A stretch of DNA of 64,000 nucleotides from assembly GCA_032158295.1 (NCBI GenBank), contig CM063249.1, positions 2,636,501-2,700,500 on the forward strand, in the 5' to 3' direction. Of this stretch, positions 1 through 11,329 are shown piece after piece; positions within the stretch are counted from its first letter, which is position 1, and each line of letters begins with the position of its first letter. The position numbers and the translations under genes are program-made. The notes below the pieces were generated by a model. The model was not told where the DNA came from. It was given only the letters and a program-made list of their open reading frames with translations, and did not search any database. The stretch is from Pycnopodia helianthoides (lineage: Eukaryota > Echinodermata > Asteroidea > Forcipulatida > Asteriidae).

Positions 1-1040
1 CGACGTTGGTCGGGGTGGAGCTTTTTCAGTAAAACCCTTCTAAAAGTAGCTACCGATATTGCTCACAACATCATCACTCTTTCCGTTGAGTAATAAAGCC
101 CACATGTCAGCCAAAATAAAAGCAAATGTTGTCTTGAAAAGCGGAAGTGATCGACCCTTGAAGAGAAATAGGCCTATTCATAACTACATCCACGTTTTCC
201 TTTAAAAACAGTAAAGCTAGGGCAGTATACTTTCAGGTGTACGAAAATAGACAGTAGACAGCCGGCAGACGATCCGTGACCAGTGATAAGCGTCAGTTAT
301 CATGGTAAGTTTATTTTATGGATCGCTATGCTGAAGACAGACAGAGTGCACCGCTCGAAACGTCAACACAATTCTTCATGACAAGCTCTTCTCAAATCCC
401 TTCCATAGTAAAACCCCTTCAGCTGTGGCTTCATACACTTTAAAAACTCAAACGTGTTTATGACAAAAGAAGAATTTAAAAGGAATTCAAATAAATTGGT
501 TTACCCACACGTCCAATCTATTTCAGGTTCATGCATCGTACTTAAAGTTTGATGTGAAAAGTGTTATTTTCTGACGCTGAAGACAGACAGAGCCAGCTGT
601 GCGAAACGTCGAGATCGTTACTCATTAATACTCAGTAGCAGCACTTCTTTACAAACCATGCTGTAGTAAAACCATCAATCCGCTCTTCATACGCGATCGA
701 CATTCATATTTAAACAAAAAAACCTAGTGTAATCACTGAAACGGCAGCCACTGCAATTAGAATAAAAAACAGAATGGCACCAATATGAAATGAGTTATTT
801 TTAAAATCTATTTAAAAATGTGTATGCTGAAGACTGAGAACGCAACTCGAAACGTCGCGTCAATTTACAAACCGTTTCTTCCTTTTCGGCATAACGAACT
901 CTTCTCAAAAAGCACACAGGTTACCCTACCCCCCCCCCTTCCGCTTTTATCAATGCACTTTGAAAACTGAAATCTGTTTTATCTACTAAATCGGCACCAA
1001 ATTCGATAGTTTGTCTGGACATAAAATTGGCGGCAAAATA
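1..1040 (+). repeat. Diverged tandem repeat, about 248-bp period, with hammerhead-like motif
   Basis: The same motif, CTGAAGA, a short variable hairpin, then GAAACGTC, recurs at 331-364, 577-610 and 827-856, spacings of 246 and 250 bp. Other blocks recur in the same order: a TAGTAAAACC block near 406 and 662, a CTTCTCAAA block near 391 and 903, and an A/T-rich GTTATTTT block before each motif. A CAGTAAAACCC block near 27 suggests that the window starts inside an earlier unit. Outside the motif the units have diverged strongly. CTGANGA and GAAA are the two invariant core strands of hammerhead ribozymes. The base pair expected directly after CTGAAGA is absent, so ribozyme activity is only a hypothesis. 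Confidence 0.6.
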
Positions 1041-1160
1041 ATCTAAATTTCAGCCTTATACGTCAACTTTACACCCCTCTGGGGATCGGGATAAATTGAA
1101 AGAACGGGCGTCAAAACGTGACGTCTGAAGTTCGAGACAGCAAAGGTTCAAGTCTCTTAA

Positions 1161-1533
1161 AGGCAAAGTATACCTTTGGTTTTTGGAACTTTCGTTCGAT
1201 TGTTTTAATCCTTTATAAACGTAGATATATGCAATAAAACTATTTCATTTCGAAAGATGGTGGCATTTTTGAGATATCGCCACAAATCTGGAGCGTTATG
1301 TCCACGCAGGAAGAATAATCCGTAATTGGAATACACAATCTGAGAAACGTTTCATGCAGAAACGTTTCTCAGATTAAAATGTTTTTGAATCCCTCTCTCT
1401 CTAAAACCACATTCCTTTGAAGGAAATCGTTTTTTCAACATGTATCCATTATCAACAGCTGCAGTGCTTCTTACCAAGCAAGTTTTTATGGTCACTCATT
1501 TTTGGAGTAATTACTAAAGGTATTACCCTCCCT
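1161..1533. mobile_element. TTAA-flanked foldback MITE, family A
   Basis: Flanked by TTAA at 1157-1160 and 1534-1537. Termini are AGGCAAAGTATACCTTTGG and, on the other strand, AGGGAGGGTAATACCTTTAG. The centre is a near-palindrome around GAGAAACGTTTC. No coding capacity. Further copies are at 13110-13493, 30003-30280 (truncated) and 60421-60802. Sharing of TTAA target sites suggests mobilisation by a piggyBac-like transposase, which is inference. Confidence 0.8.
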
Positions 1534-1586
1534 TTAAAGTCAAAGATCTGCGGTCTCATCTTCGGGTGAAAATGCCATTTTTATCC

Positions 1587-1731
1587 CAGGCCATCAGGCG
1601 AATTGAGAGGGCAAGGCCATTTTTAATTTGCAAAGGGCACTTCTATTGGAAAATCTTAAAGTCTATAGGAAACTTTTAAAGGGGCACCAAGGCCAAGACG
1701 CCATCGCCTCCGTTTAATTTCCAGGCCTGCA
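1587..1731. repeat. GGCCTGGAATT-type dispersed repeat, family G
   Basis: Contains the family blocks GAGAGGGCAAGGCCATTTT, AAAGGGCACTTCTATTGG, GGGGCACCAAGGCCAAGA and CCTCCGTTTAATTTCCAGG. Other copies lie at 17320-17400, 17540-17687, 22943-23099 (inverted), 29512-29634 and 42850-43005. Non-coding. Confidence 0.7.
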
Positions 1732-1749
1732 TAAAAAACGTTTATGTGT

Positions 1750-3060
1750 GTGGGGGGGGGGGGAGTCGATCTCCAAAGAAGCAAACCAGTGCAGGAAATT
1801 CCACTTAAGAAAAAAAGAGCCCCTTGACTTGGAGCAAGAATGTTCGGATTAGCAAGCCGCTACCACACGGGGTTCCTCGGTGTAGATTTGGTGCGAATTA
1901 AATTGTTTATATATAGGACATGTATTTGATACAAAAATAGGCCCACTCTAAACAACCGGTTGTGCATCCTTTTCCGAATGATCATAATTCACTCACATAA
2001 TTCAATGTCCCCATGGTCAAAAAATATAACTTTCACTGCTAATATGGTGGTATATCAATTGAATCCAGTTGAGGAAATGAATTGAATGTTTTTGCAAAAC
2101 TCTTTCTCTGAACTAATGAATCAACAATCAACAATAGAGACTTGTCGTTTACTGGGGGAAAAATATGCAATTATTTTTAAATAAACTTCCTTGTTTAATT
2201 CTGTTGAATCTAGAATGTTGAACACGACAGTTGGTCTGACTAATCCCGTCATTTTTATTTTTTTTATCTTGCACCTTATTTTAGATATAGCATAATGCCT
2301 ACAACATGCCAAAAAGGGTGTCACGTTGGAATAGTTGACGTTTCAAACTTGCATGTGTACAGACAAACCATGTTGCCTGCCTGCCGGTGGGGTGGCAAGG
2401 AGTGTACTGAAAATGTGTCATTAATCAGGTTTGGGTAATTTGTGTGCACCTTCTGTGGTATCTTTAGGGTCACGGAGGTCCATTTCATAGCACACGTTGT
2501 GACCTCGCTCGGTTTCGTCGTCCGGCCTCGGACACCGTGTGTATCCGATGTGAAAAGTCACTTCTCAATGTATAGCAAGGAAGGTATCATCACCCGGCAA
2601 CAGAAAACTGCGACGGGATTAAACATCATTTCAGCGCAAATTTCATCAACTTGAGACAAAGTTAAATCCTTTACAGTACTGTTGCTGAATTTCTGCAATA
2701 TTTATTTTGTTTACTGTTTATGGTTTGCTCATTGGATGGAGGTTTGATGCACAGATTTCAGGAATCAAAATCAAAGTTGTAAACAAATATTTAGTTTAGG
2801 CAAAAATCGTGTTTTGCTTTTGGACTTGAATTGCAAAAGCAAAAAAGCATTTAACTCATAAAAAGTAGAGGCAAGAATAGAATCGCAGCTTTTAAAAAGC
2901 AGTACAAATTATACCAGAAATGTTTACAGTGCGGATTGGTGCCTTAACAGATGAGAAACACAATGCCAATCCTTGACCATTCGGGCTAATCATGGGCTAA
3001 TCTACCAATCTTTATTATGTTTATATACCCTTAAAAGATTGAACAACAGCAATAAACTCA
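1750..3060. other. No recognised gene
   Basis: AT-rich unique sequence. Short frames here start at GTG or lack coding character. The only possible gene content is the weak second-exon candidate on the - strand at 2299-2406 discussed in the findings. Confidence 0.5.
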
Positions 3061-3107
3061 AATTTTTAGTACTGATGTGTTTTTGTGTGTTTTTTTTTTA
3101 AACTTAC

Positions 3108-3344
3108 ATATCCGCTTCTTAGCTGTACCGGTGTGACCAGATCTGCCGGTGCAGCAGCCTCATCTTCGTCCCCCGGTTGATGTGTGCTCGTAGGTGCACT
3201 GTCTACTGAGCAGGTTCCTAATAATAAAACAAGTCCTAATACGATTCCCAATCGTATATAAGTCCATGTATGGTTGTGTCGTATCCTACCGGACGCCTGT
3301 CCCCCATTCTCTTTGGTACTGTGATGTTGTTGGTGCCCATCCAT
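3108..3344 (-). CDS. Putative first coding exon of a secreted or membrane protein (unidentified)
   Basis: I do not recognise this protein. The frame starts at an ATG in a strong Kozak context (ACGACCATGG) at 3344 and runs 79 codons to a good splice donor, TAT followed by GTAAGT at 3107, phase 0. Residues 1-27 are polar (MDGHQQHHSTKENGG...). Residues about 30-45 are a strongly hydrophobic stretch (IRLGIVLGLVLLLGT) preceded by Arg31 and several His. Residues 51-75 are acidic and Ala/Pro-rich (PGDEDEAAAPADLV). This fits a signal peptide with a long n-region or a type II signal anchor, followed by a flexible luminal or extracellular segment. The open frame extends upstream to a TTG codon at 3452 without another ATG. 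It points away from LZTR1. I could not confirm a continuing exon before the window edge. Confidence 0.5.
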
Positions 3345-3479
3345 GGTCGTTATCTCCCCCACCACCGTAGCGAGCCGAGCAACACTCTGCCGGAGTAAAC
3401 GCCTTTCGGTCCCGTTGAAAATCCGCTTGAAACACGGTGCCTCATGAAACAAATGATCCCTTCGATTTGTGGTTCTACC

Positions 3480-6400
3480 ATGAGAGCAGTGCTTATCATC
3501 TAATTACTCCAGTAGTGGCCGTGTTTTGAGTGTTGATCGGTGACTCCATCTTGTATGATACACTGGTTTGGGATTTTGGTTTGTGGTGGACTAGTGGGTG
3601 TTCCTTGTCACAATACAATAATGGATGTATTGTGTGAAGTTTATGGGGCAGCCTACATTGTACCCATAACGCACACCACCTTGCTGGCCACAGACCCTGC
3701 ACACAAGCACCCTCTGTATAGTTGGTACGTTGTGTGACCGCGACAATGATGATGTGCAGTGTATTATAGCTCCATGACGCATATGCATACGAATAATGAT
3801 TAGTCATCCCCTAAACTCCAATGTGGGATGCCCTAATTCGTGTTGCACAAACAGTGAAGTATAACAGCGTTCAGGCCCGTACACTCGTCATCAAGGGTGA
3901 GTGATTTGTAAAGGGGGTGAATAGAGGACATCGTTTTTCTGTTCGCCACCTCTCAGAACATTTGCACAAGAAAACTATGGTCTTACCATACTGACCTCCA
4001 GGTTTGAGTCCCCGAGTTTGAAACTCTACCCATGGAGCTTTACCACCCTTCAGAGATCATCATTCATAACGAAGTCTTTGTTTTATCGTGCTGATTGTAC
4101 ATGTACTTAGGAGCAAAAGAATGCCTGGCTCTTGGCAGGAGTACTATTACTAATATTAGCAATGACCAGGATATGGGCTCTGCCTTTCTTGCTGCCACAA
4201 ATAAGGAGTTGTTTCCTATTCCTAGTTGACTGAAATAATGAATAAACCAACACCAATACTAATACCAACCAATACCAAATAATGTGTGTAAGCGATTTCA
4301 CTGAGTTGGTATTGGGTGCCTATTACAAGGGGTCCACGTAAATTTTACACCTTATTGTGGGAGTTTTTCATTCAACTAATTCAAAAGGGTTTATTGTTAT
4401 ATATTGAGACTCTTCAAGATGTTTTACTCCGGAGATGGGCAGAACAGGAACGGTGACGCTTCCCACCATAGAGAAAGAAGTGCGTTGTGTGTACCGTTTA
4501 GTTTTCAGTTCAACCATTTATACCATGTAGGCTATATATGTGCAAATCTGTGAACTAATTTCAGTTTTACCAATGTTGTGCACACCCTTAGTATATGAAA
4601 AAGTGATTAGCAACTGCTTCCGGCTTTCAAATCAGGAAGTTATACACTCAAGTTAAGGGGAAAACACTGACTGTTCACGGGGATTTGTCTAAACAGTAAA
4701 TTAATTAACATTTTCTGGATTCCACTTAAAGCACCATGCAAACAACCTGTGAAATTTTTGTCAAATTCGGGGCTCGCGTTCCAGAGTAATAGGCTAGTGT
4801 CGAAGTGCAATACGTTGTTGTTCCTTGTCATTATATCGCGATTTCCCAACATAAGGAACGTCTTGCATCAAGACTATCAATTAAATAAGTGATCTTGTGC
4901 ACGTTTTTTAAACCGAGCTTATTTCCATTGCTGAAATCAAAATAGACAACGGGGATGTGAGGGGGACTTCAAACGTTGGTTCATCGACTTTCACTTGAAA
5001 ATATTTCTTTGGAGGAATGGCACTGGGTACCATGGCTATTTCTTCCTCCATGTGTGACATGAATTTGTTTCAGCATGGAGCTATGGTTTCAGTGAGCTTT
5101 CAGATTTTCTAAATTTGTTCGATAAGCATAAATCTTGCACTTCTGTTGTTATACCCTGCATGAGGTTTTCTGATTCTGGGCCATTGATATCCTCACTGTG
5201 AGAGAAGCTCAGCTCCAGTCAAGGTTTGGATGACAACTGACAATACGACCCTGTGATGAACGACCCTGTAATGAGGTTGTAATTAACACTCGCGGCATGC
5301 AGAGTAGACTAGATTCGAGACGGTTAGAGAGCAAGCTGATTAGAGGATTGGAAGGACAAGTCTCTTATCAACTTGAGGACTCCACGCGAGGGTCACGTAC
5401 AAGTCATAGGGTTTAGATCAAGGAATACTGTCTTCCTCCATGGTTAGATTTGAGTCGTTTTACTGCAATCTGAAACCTTCCGGTCAGGATTGGCTCGGAT
5501 CCGCGTCCCATTGTGCGGTCGGACACTCACAAATTCTGGGTCAGTACTCAGTATACCGTACGAACCGGATTCTGTGTCATTATTACTCAGAAATGAGTCA
5601 AAAGTACGCAGAATCCGAGGTGGTAATCTCATTGTTAACCACTTTTCAGGTAAACCTGACCCGGAAACTGGTCAGAACCCCCCCCCCCCCCCTGCAACCC
5701 GGAATCCGGGTCAACGCTGATCAGAGAGTTTTTATATGTTACGATAGGCATCGCCAGTCATGGAGATGATTCGTGCATGGTCATACAATGTTTAATCATG
5801 GTTTAATCCACGAGAAACTCGCCTAGCTCTAACGGTGGGTGGGCTGGCCGCGAAGACACCACAAGCAAGGGCAATAGACCAGTCCCTCTGGGAAATCGGC
5901 AAATTCAGGGTAGCTGGACGACTTCGTCCCCAATACCCCCCTCTCGGATTCGACGAGGTTGTCTATGTTCGGGCATATAGTATAGTTTGGGTTTGGAAGG
6001 CATTCCTTCATGGTCAGGGGGATGATCACGAGTCGGGGAAGGATGTAAAGACTGGAAGAGTTCATCCGTGAGGTTATCAATCACTCAAAACCGATAGCGC
6101 CGAATTCATACTTTATACACAATAAACTATACACAGAAAATGCCTTGGAGAACAAAATCAAATGAGTTTTGATTCCGTGCTGAAAATGTTTACATTTTTT
6201 GGAAGTTTGGAGTTCAAGCGCCGCAACCACTGTTGTCAGTCGGCAGCCGTGAGGTTCGGGGGTTTCATACAGTAATGGGCAATCACTAGTCCTTGAATTA
6301 GTAATAAAAAATAAGTGGTTACGATTCTCATGCCGTGACCATCATGGGAGGAAAAGAATTAACTGTATACCATGAGAATATAGAATGAGCCCACACAACC

Positions 6401-7100
6401 AAAGACCACAGTGTCTTGCCAGGGTCACAGTGCACAATTAACAAGAGCCACAGAGCCATGAAAGAGCCTTCTTTGCCCCAGGAAGGACCAAGGGCCAGGT
6501 CAAGCGGACCGAAGGTGATCCTTTTTAGGTCCTTGAGAGATGGTACTAATTGGCTATTAAACGATAAGGGCGCTTGGGGCTTAAACAATGCTCCTTGTTC
6601 CACGAAAACTGGTGGCCAGTGGTTGTGCGGGACACCAATATGGGGCTATATTTTCCTCCCTCCATGTGCTATCGTATCATTCCTTGCTCCAGTATCATAC
6701 GGATCATGGTGACAGTGAACATCGTCGACACGCATTTAACAACATTCATTAAAAAAATTAGTTAGTGGCCTGACGTTTCGACCCTAGCAGAGTCTTTCTC
6801 GAAGGCTAAACATTCATTTAATTAAAACAAGTTAACAACATAAAATGACTTTACCAGTCGTTTCTGCACACACACCAAATGTTTGCCTATCATTATTTTA
6901 TATGTATTTAATTTGTTAAGTCTCATGGGGAAAGTATCCTTATTATATCCAATGATTTTTAACCGTTAAATTTTCTTGTCAAATTAGCCCTTTGATTTTG
7001 AAAAGCCATGTAGGCCCTACGGTAAATTTTGTTTGGAACCAGCTGCGGCCACTTCCACCCCATATTCCTTTATTACAACTCAACGTACTTATGCGAGTCT
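3480..7100. other. Intergenic region between the divergent genes
   Basis: No gene recognised. It holds a 15-base C run at 5678-5692, a dispersed repeat at 6750-6810, and otherwise apparently unique sequence. Open frames at 5440-5770, 5829-6080 and 6328-6712 occur on both strands and show no family similarity or splice signals that I can support. Confidence 0.5.
6750..6810 (-). repeat. GAAGACTC...GGGTCGAAACGTC dispersed repeat
   Basis: Read on the - strand: a hairpin GACTC-TGCTA-GGGTC followed by GAAACGTCAGGCCACTAACTAATTTT. The same text occurs on the + strand at 42313-42365, and a decayed copy at 42165-42205. The GAAACGTC end is shared with the tandem repeat at 331-856 and the motif at 31009-31052. 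Confidence 0.65.
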
Positions 7101-7259
7101 AATGTTGATCTTTTTAAGGCAGGCATGCGCAGTCAGTTAAACAACATGGCAGCTTCCGTGACCGTGTGAAAGGGAAAACAGATCTCTAATATCCAAAGTG
7201 AACTCATCAAATTTGGGGAATTTTCTTGAGATTCAGGCACACGTTTCTGAAAACATACT
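7100..7259 (+). promoter_or_regulatory. LZTR1: LZTR1 promoter-proximal region and 5' UTR
   Basis: Upstream of the LZTR1 start codon. GCATGCGCA at 7123-7131 resembles an NRF1 half-site, and CAACATGGCAGC at 7142-7153 resembles a YY1 site. Both are typical of TATA-less housekeeping promoters, and YY1 sites often lie just downstream of the start of transcription. No TATA box is obvious. The start site itself cannot be read from sequence. Confidence 0.45.
7125..7169 (+). promoter_or_regulatory. Short upstream open reading frame (uORF) before LZTR1
   Basis: ATG at 7125 opens a 14-codon frame (MRSQLNNMAASVTV) that stops at TGA 7167-7169. A second in-frame ATG at 7146 has a better context (A at -3, G at +4). 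The frame ends 90 bases before the LZTR1 ATG, so it could reduce initiation there if it is transcribed. Its inclusion in the mRNA is inferred. Confidence 0.4.
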
Positions 7260-7369
7260 ATGGCAAGTAGTAGTCATACTTGGCAAGAGGTGTCCATCGA
7301 TACCGGGCCGTTTGAGACCGTCCACCGATGGAGACGAATGCCGGATTGTGATGAATTTGTTGGTGCACG
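7260..7369 (+). CDS. LZTR1: LZTR1 exon 1 (start codon, N-terminus)
   Basis: LZTR1 is a Kelch-BTB substrate adaptor for CUL3-RING ubiquitin ligase. In animals it ubiquitinates RAS-family GTPases, especially RIT1, and so restrains MAPK signalling from endomembranes. This exon encodes residues 1-36 and two bases of residue 37. The start ATG at 7260 (A at -3, G at +4) has an in-frame TGA at 7248-7250, so translation cannot begin further upstream in this exon. The segment [20 protein letters not shown] (residues 16-35) is nearly identical to the vertebrate LZTR1 segment just before the first Kelch repeat. The N-terminus ahead of it is only 15 residues, shorter than I recall for the human protein. 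The exon ends CG before donor GTGCGT, phase 2, completed as Arg by exon 2. Confidence 0.95.
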
Positions 7370-7624
7370 GTGCGTAATCAGTCTGTCTTCCGGCTTCTTT
7401 AAGAAGTTCTTAATCGTTTATTATATTGCTTTCTTGTTCCATTCGTGTTATTAAATTTCATTTATGCTGACTGTATATAAAAATATTTCACTAAGCATAC
7501 TTACTTTCCCTGTAGAAGATCACTAACTGTCATGACTGTTCATGGTCTATCTGTGGTGTTGTTTATTTGTTTATCATCATTGGTTGGGTGAAAAACTGAT
7601 ACTATTATTAAACTGCCCACTGTA

Positions 7625-7860
7625 CTTTAATATTAACTAAGTAGTAACTAGTAACTAGTGACAGTGTGACTTAGTGTAGTAGTACTAGTAGGCAGTAAAT
7701 AGTAACACTATGTGTTTAAGCGCATTAGGCCTTGCATGCACTGGGTATTTGTTGTTGTTTTTGTCGCCGTTCTTGTTGTTTACAAAAAAAAAACAAGACA
7801 AGATGACAAGACAAGACAAGGTTGTTGTTAATATCATCTCAACAAACGAACAAACAAACA
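7625..7860. repeat. Low-complexity TAGTAACTAGTA and ACAAG tracts in intron 1
   Basis: 7630-7705 is built from TAGTAA/CTAGTA-like words, and 7790-7820 from ACAAG words (AAGACAAGATGACAAGACAA). Simple sequence, no function inferred. Confidence 0.6.
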
Positions 7861-8299
7861 TGTGGGGTGTTTTTTTTTACCAAAAAGGCAAAAATTGGCT
7901 TGTAATCACAAGTTGGTGCAACCCTTTCAATAAATGAAAAAAATGCTTAATAAATTAAAACTTGCTGTTGGATTCAGCATCTCCACCCAATAAAAAGTCC
8001 CCCCCCCCCCAAATTCCCTTAAATGTTGAAAAGATTAAGAACAGCTATCAAACAACAACAATCAGTCAGATTTAAAATTTCAGCTGATTTCCTTGTTTTA
8101 AACTTTGCAGCCGCCTTTTTTTCTTCTTTATATCTATATCAATCAACTCACAAGGCCAGATTGCTACTTCAAGGTGAGGGCTACACTGATTTGGGCTGTC
8201 AACCCAAATCAACTGTCACCAGGGGCACGTTTGCCACTTCTCCTGGGTCTGAAACAGGGTTATACCCCCTTCATAGTCCATAAGGATGTAGACATGGGT

Positions 8300-8492
8300 A
8301 TCATCCACTAGGAGCCTGGCTGGTAGAGCAGAATGCACTTACCTTCCCAACTTTTTGCGAAGCAATTATGGTTAAGTGCCATGTTCAAGGGCACAAGTGT
8401 CAGGACCTGGATTCGAATCCACACTCTGCTGCTTACAACACTTCAGAGCTTGGGTCCGGTGAACTAGACCGCTTTGCCACGGAACGCCACAA
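8300..8492 (-). mobile_element. tRNA-derived SINE (GGCCGAGCGG type), - strand
   Basis: Read on the - strand it begins GTTCCGTGGCAAAGCGGTCT (decayed A box), carries GGATTCGAATCC (B box) near 8410-8421, and continues with CACTTGTGCCCTTGAACATG. The same body occurs in the copies at 19220, 21287 (-), 22267, 28577, 28742, 53577 and 54037. Ancestral tRNA looks Leu- or Ser-like. Confidence 0.8.
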
Positions 8493-8616
8493 AAAAATGT
8501 GCCATTTAAAAAGTTCAAAACATAGTACAAAGCCTTCAACTTTTCTCTTTTTTGGGGGGAGGGGGACCAATCTGCAGTTGCATGCTTTAACGATGATGTA
8601 CTGACAATTGTTATGA

Positions 8617-8760
<144 letters not shown>

Positions 8761-8949
8761 TGAGTCATCTCTAAGCAAATAAAAATAGTGGACAATAGTT
8801 TGGTTCTAGAACTGCAGGATAATTACTTCCCAGGGATCAGGTTGGTTACAGAGCAATAAATGAAGCAACAGTAGAAAAAAACCAAGCCTTTTGAATTATG
8901 CAACAAGATGCATAAGCTGTGGACTGAGGGTTTATTGTTTTCTGCTTAA

Positions 8950-9386
8950 AGGCATGGTCATAGATTGGTTTTTGTCAACGTTTAGCTGAAACCTACAAGG
9001 AAAAATTTCAGTGAAACTTTCAGCTGAATACAATGTCGTCTTGTTGAGCAATTACTGTCATGCTATTTTCATCAAGAATGTCAAATCCATCCACGGTTAG
9101 CGATGTGACAGCGAGTACCATCTCTTGCCGCGACCTTTGTGAACAGACACCACGGAAATTTGAATTTTCAGTCGACCCTTAGAAATATTAGAAACGATTC
9201 ATGCATGAATCCTTTCACAGATTCAAATGTTTTGGGGTGAAGAGTTATATCCAAACCATATTCCTTCCAACAAGGGAATCCTTCCTCAAAATGGTTTATT
9301 ATACTATCAGCAGCTGCAGTGCTTCTTACCAAATACGTTTTTCTGGCCATTAATTGTTGGAGTATTTACCATCTATGACCCTATCT
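8950..9386. mobile_element. TTAA-flanked foldback MITE, family E
   Basis: TTAA at 8946-8949 and 9387-9390. Termini AGGCATGGTCATAGATTGG and the complement of ATCTATGACCCTATCTTTAA. Related copy at 24614-25024. Central near-palindrome GAAACGATTCATGCATGAATC. Confidence 0.75.
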
Positions 9387-9631
9387 TTAAGCTACCTTTA
9401 CTGCATTCTGTGCCAATGTGGGGTTTTTTTTGGAGTTCACTGAAGACGCATAAAAGTAACTCTGACCATAGAGCAAGTCGTTGCTCTGTACTCTGGCCAT
9501 CTCAAATCCTCTCAAGTTAATTTTGTTCCAATGCATTATGAGTAATAGACTGCATGGGCTTTTGGTTTATTTCTGGATTATTTATAAGAAAAAGTTGCAT
9601 CAACCCCTTAACTTCTAACGTTTCATGATCC

Positions 9632-9812
9632 TTGGTTATACAATATAGCAGTTTCAGGTTGAATGGCTTCTGACTGGCACCCTGTACAAAGATTTTGACA
9701 AAACAGAGAGACTGCCAACAGAAGGGCTAGATAGCTAAGTTGGTAGAGCACTGGCACGTTAACCCGTGGCAGGTTCAAATCCTTTGCTAGTCAACTATTC
9801 TTTGTTCAGCCC
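9632..9812 (+). mobile_element. tRNA-derived SINE (TAGCTCAGTTGGTAGAGC type)
   Basis: A leader CAGGTTGAATGGCTTCTGAC precedes a tRNA-like part with an A box (TAGCTAAGTTGGTAGAGCAC) near 9729-9750 and a B box (GGTTCAAATCC) at 9772-9782. A second copy lies at 49368-49680, a decayed one at 16345-16660, and a 3' fragment at 61675-61810. Confidence 0.75.
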
Positions 9813-10220
9813 AGAATTGAATGTATTATGAGATTACTTGTAAAACTTATAATCAGTCAGTTCAAATCACCCAAAATCCAAAACACAGATGTGCTTGGTT
9901 TTTATGGATTTTATGCTGTACCCCGAATTCATTTTGCTCACAGCTCTTTCGAGGCAAGAGTAGAATACATTTGGTACTGTTAAGGCCATGTCACAAGTTT
10001 CAGGCAACTTGGAAGCAGCCAAATGCATTACACGCACACGGAACACTTCAGCAGCACAAGAGACATTCTTCTAGCTGTCACCAAGAAATAATGAGAAAAA
10101 TGAAGTTTAAATGAATTTTCCTATTGGAGATTGCCTGGAACTGGTTGCCTGTAAAAACACAATTTTGATGTGCTTAGCTACTTTTTGTGCCTAAGCAGCT
10201 CTATGAATGCCCTACAGGAG

Positions 10221-10421
10221 GCCAATTTCGTAGAGCTGCTTTAGCAGAAATGATTGCTTAACAAATTTCTGCCGAGTGCAATTTCAGCAGAAAATCAGTC
10301 ACAAATTTTACATCTGAAAAAAAGTGAAATGGTATTTTTGCTGGTAACCTATTTCCAGTAACCAAAATTGTTTGTGCTTAGCTACTTTTTGCACTTAAGC
10401 AGCTCTATGAAAAAGAGCCCA
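10221..10421. repeat. GGGCCCAATTTCATAGAGC foldback repeat, family D
   Basis: Starts GCCAATTTCGTAGAGCTGCT and ends TTAAGCAGCTCTATGAA, i.e. inverted termini. Same family at 11646-12198, 15393-15585, 46840-47011 and 47026-47212. Non-coding. Confidence 0.7.
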
Positions 10422-10529
10422 GGGTTTGCACATTCTAGATCAAGCATAAACTGATCCCTGTAGTTTACCCTTTTTTCTACTATTCTGTTGAAGTAATGTG
10501 TTTTATTTTGCATTATTGTGAATGTACAG

Positions 10530-10589
10530 GAGGAAGAACATGTTGAATGATGTGTTACGCTTTGATGTCAAGGAATGCTCATGGGGAAG
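10530..10589 (+). CDS. LZTR1: LZTR1 exon 3 (Kelch repeat 1, second half)
   Basis: 60 bases between acceptor TGTACAG and donor GTATTT. It completes Gly58 and encodes RKNMLNDVLRFDVKECSWG (59-77) plus two bases of Arg78. It supplies the rest of Kelch repeat 1: the LNDVLRFDV strand and the conserved Trp76. The exon is too short to find by open-frame length; it was identified by family similarity, splice sites and matching phase. Intron 2 is 1770 bp and holds a family E foldback element (8950-9386) and a tRNA-derived SINE. Confidence 0.94.
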
Positions 10590-11329
10590 GTATTTATGCA
10601 ATGTTTTGTCTTAATGAAGGGGGGGGCCAAGGTCAAATGTAGTTTTGTGTTATGGCTTATTGAGGTCAATGCATAAAAGGACTTTTGTTTTCCAGAAATG
10701 CTAGGTGTAGAGTAATTTCCCTCAAATGTTGCTGTTGGCACAAATTGCTCACATGGTTTGTATTAAAGTCTCACACAATGCTTGATGTTGAAATGTCTTT
10801 TACATGTGCCATGGTAAGACAAATATGGTGGGTTATTGATTGATCCAAAATGAAACAGTATTACAATGATGACTCATGGAATCTCTATCAACCTTGAGAA
10901 AAGTCAAGCTTAAAGACCCCTTGCATGTGACGTCACAAGACCCAAACAGCGCCCTCACTGAGGTCGATGAAGACCTATCATTGGTGAGAGTTGTGCGTAG
11001 CGTGTACACGTGTGCGCGTTTTCCATCGTTTGACCTCAGCGATGGCGACTAATGCAAGAGTTCTATTATGGTCCAGTTGTTGAAAAAACAAGTTATGAGC
11101 AGTGCACTGTACACATGTTAGTTTGTGTGAGATGAGAATAAGGAAGACACAGACAGCCCTGCAACACGGTCACCCATCAAACTACCAAAAGTGCTTGAGT
11201 GTGGGTTGAAAGTAAGGTTGGAAGTAATCACTGGACCACTGGCCAGAGTCCAGTAGTTTTTGCACTTGGTCAGTAATTCCACAACCAAAGAACTCATGCA
11301 GTCAAAAGTGGGGCAGATAGGAGTAATAC

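Noticed and set aside
10928..10935. Perfect CRE palindrome TGACGTCA in intron 3
   Set aside because: A single 8-mer without a supporting cluster; expected by chance at this length scale.
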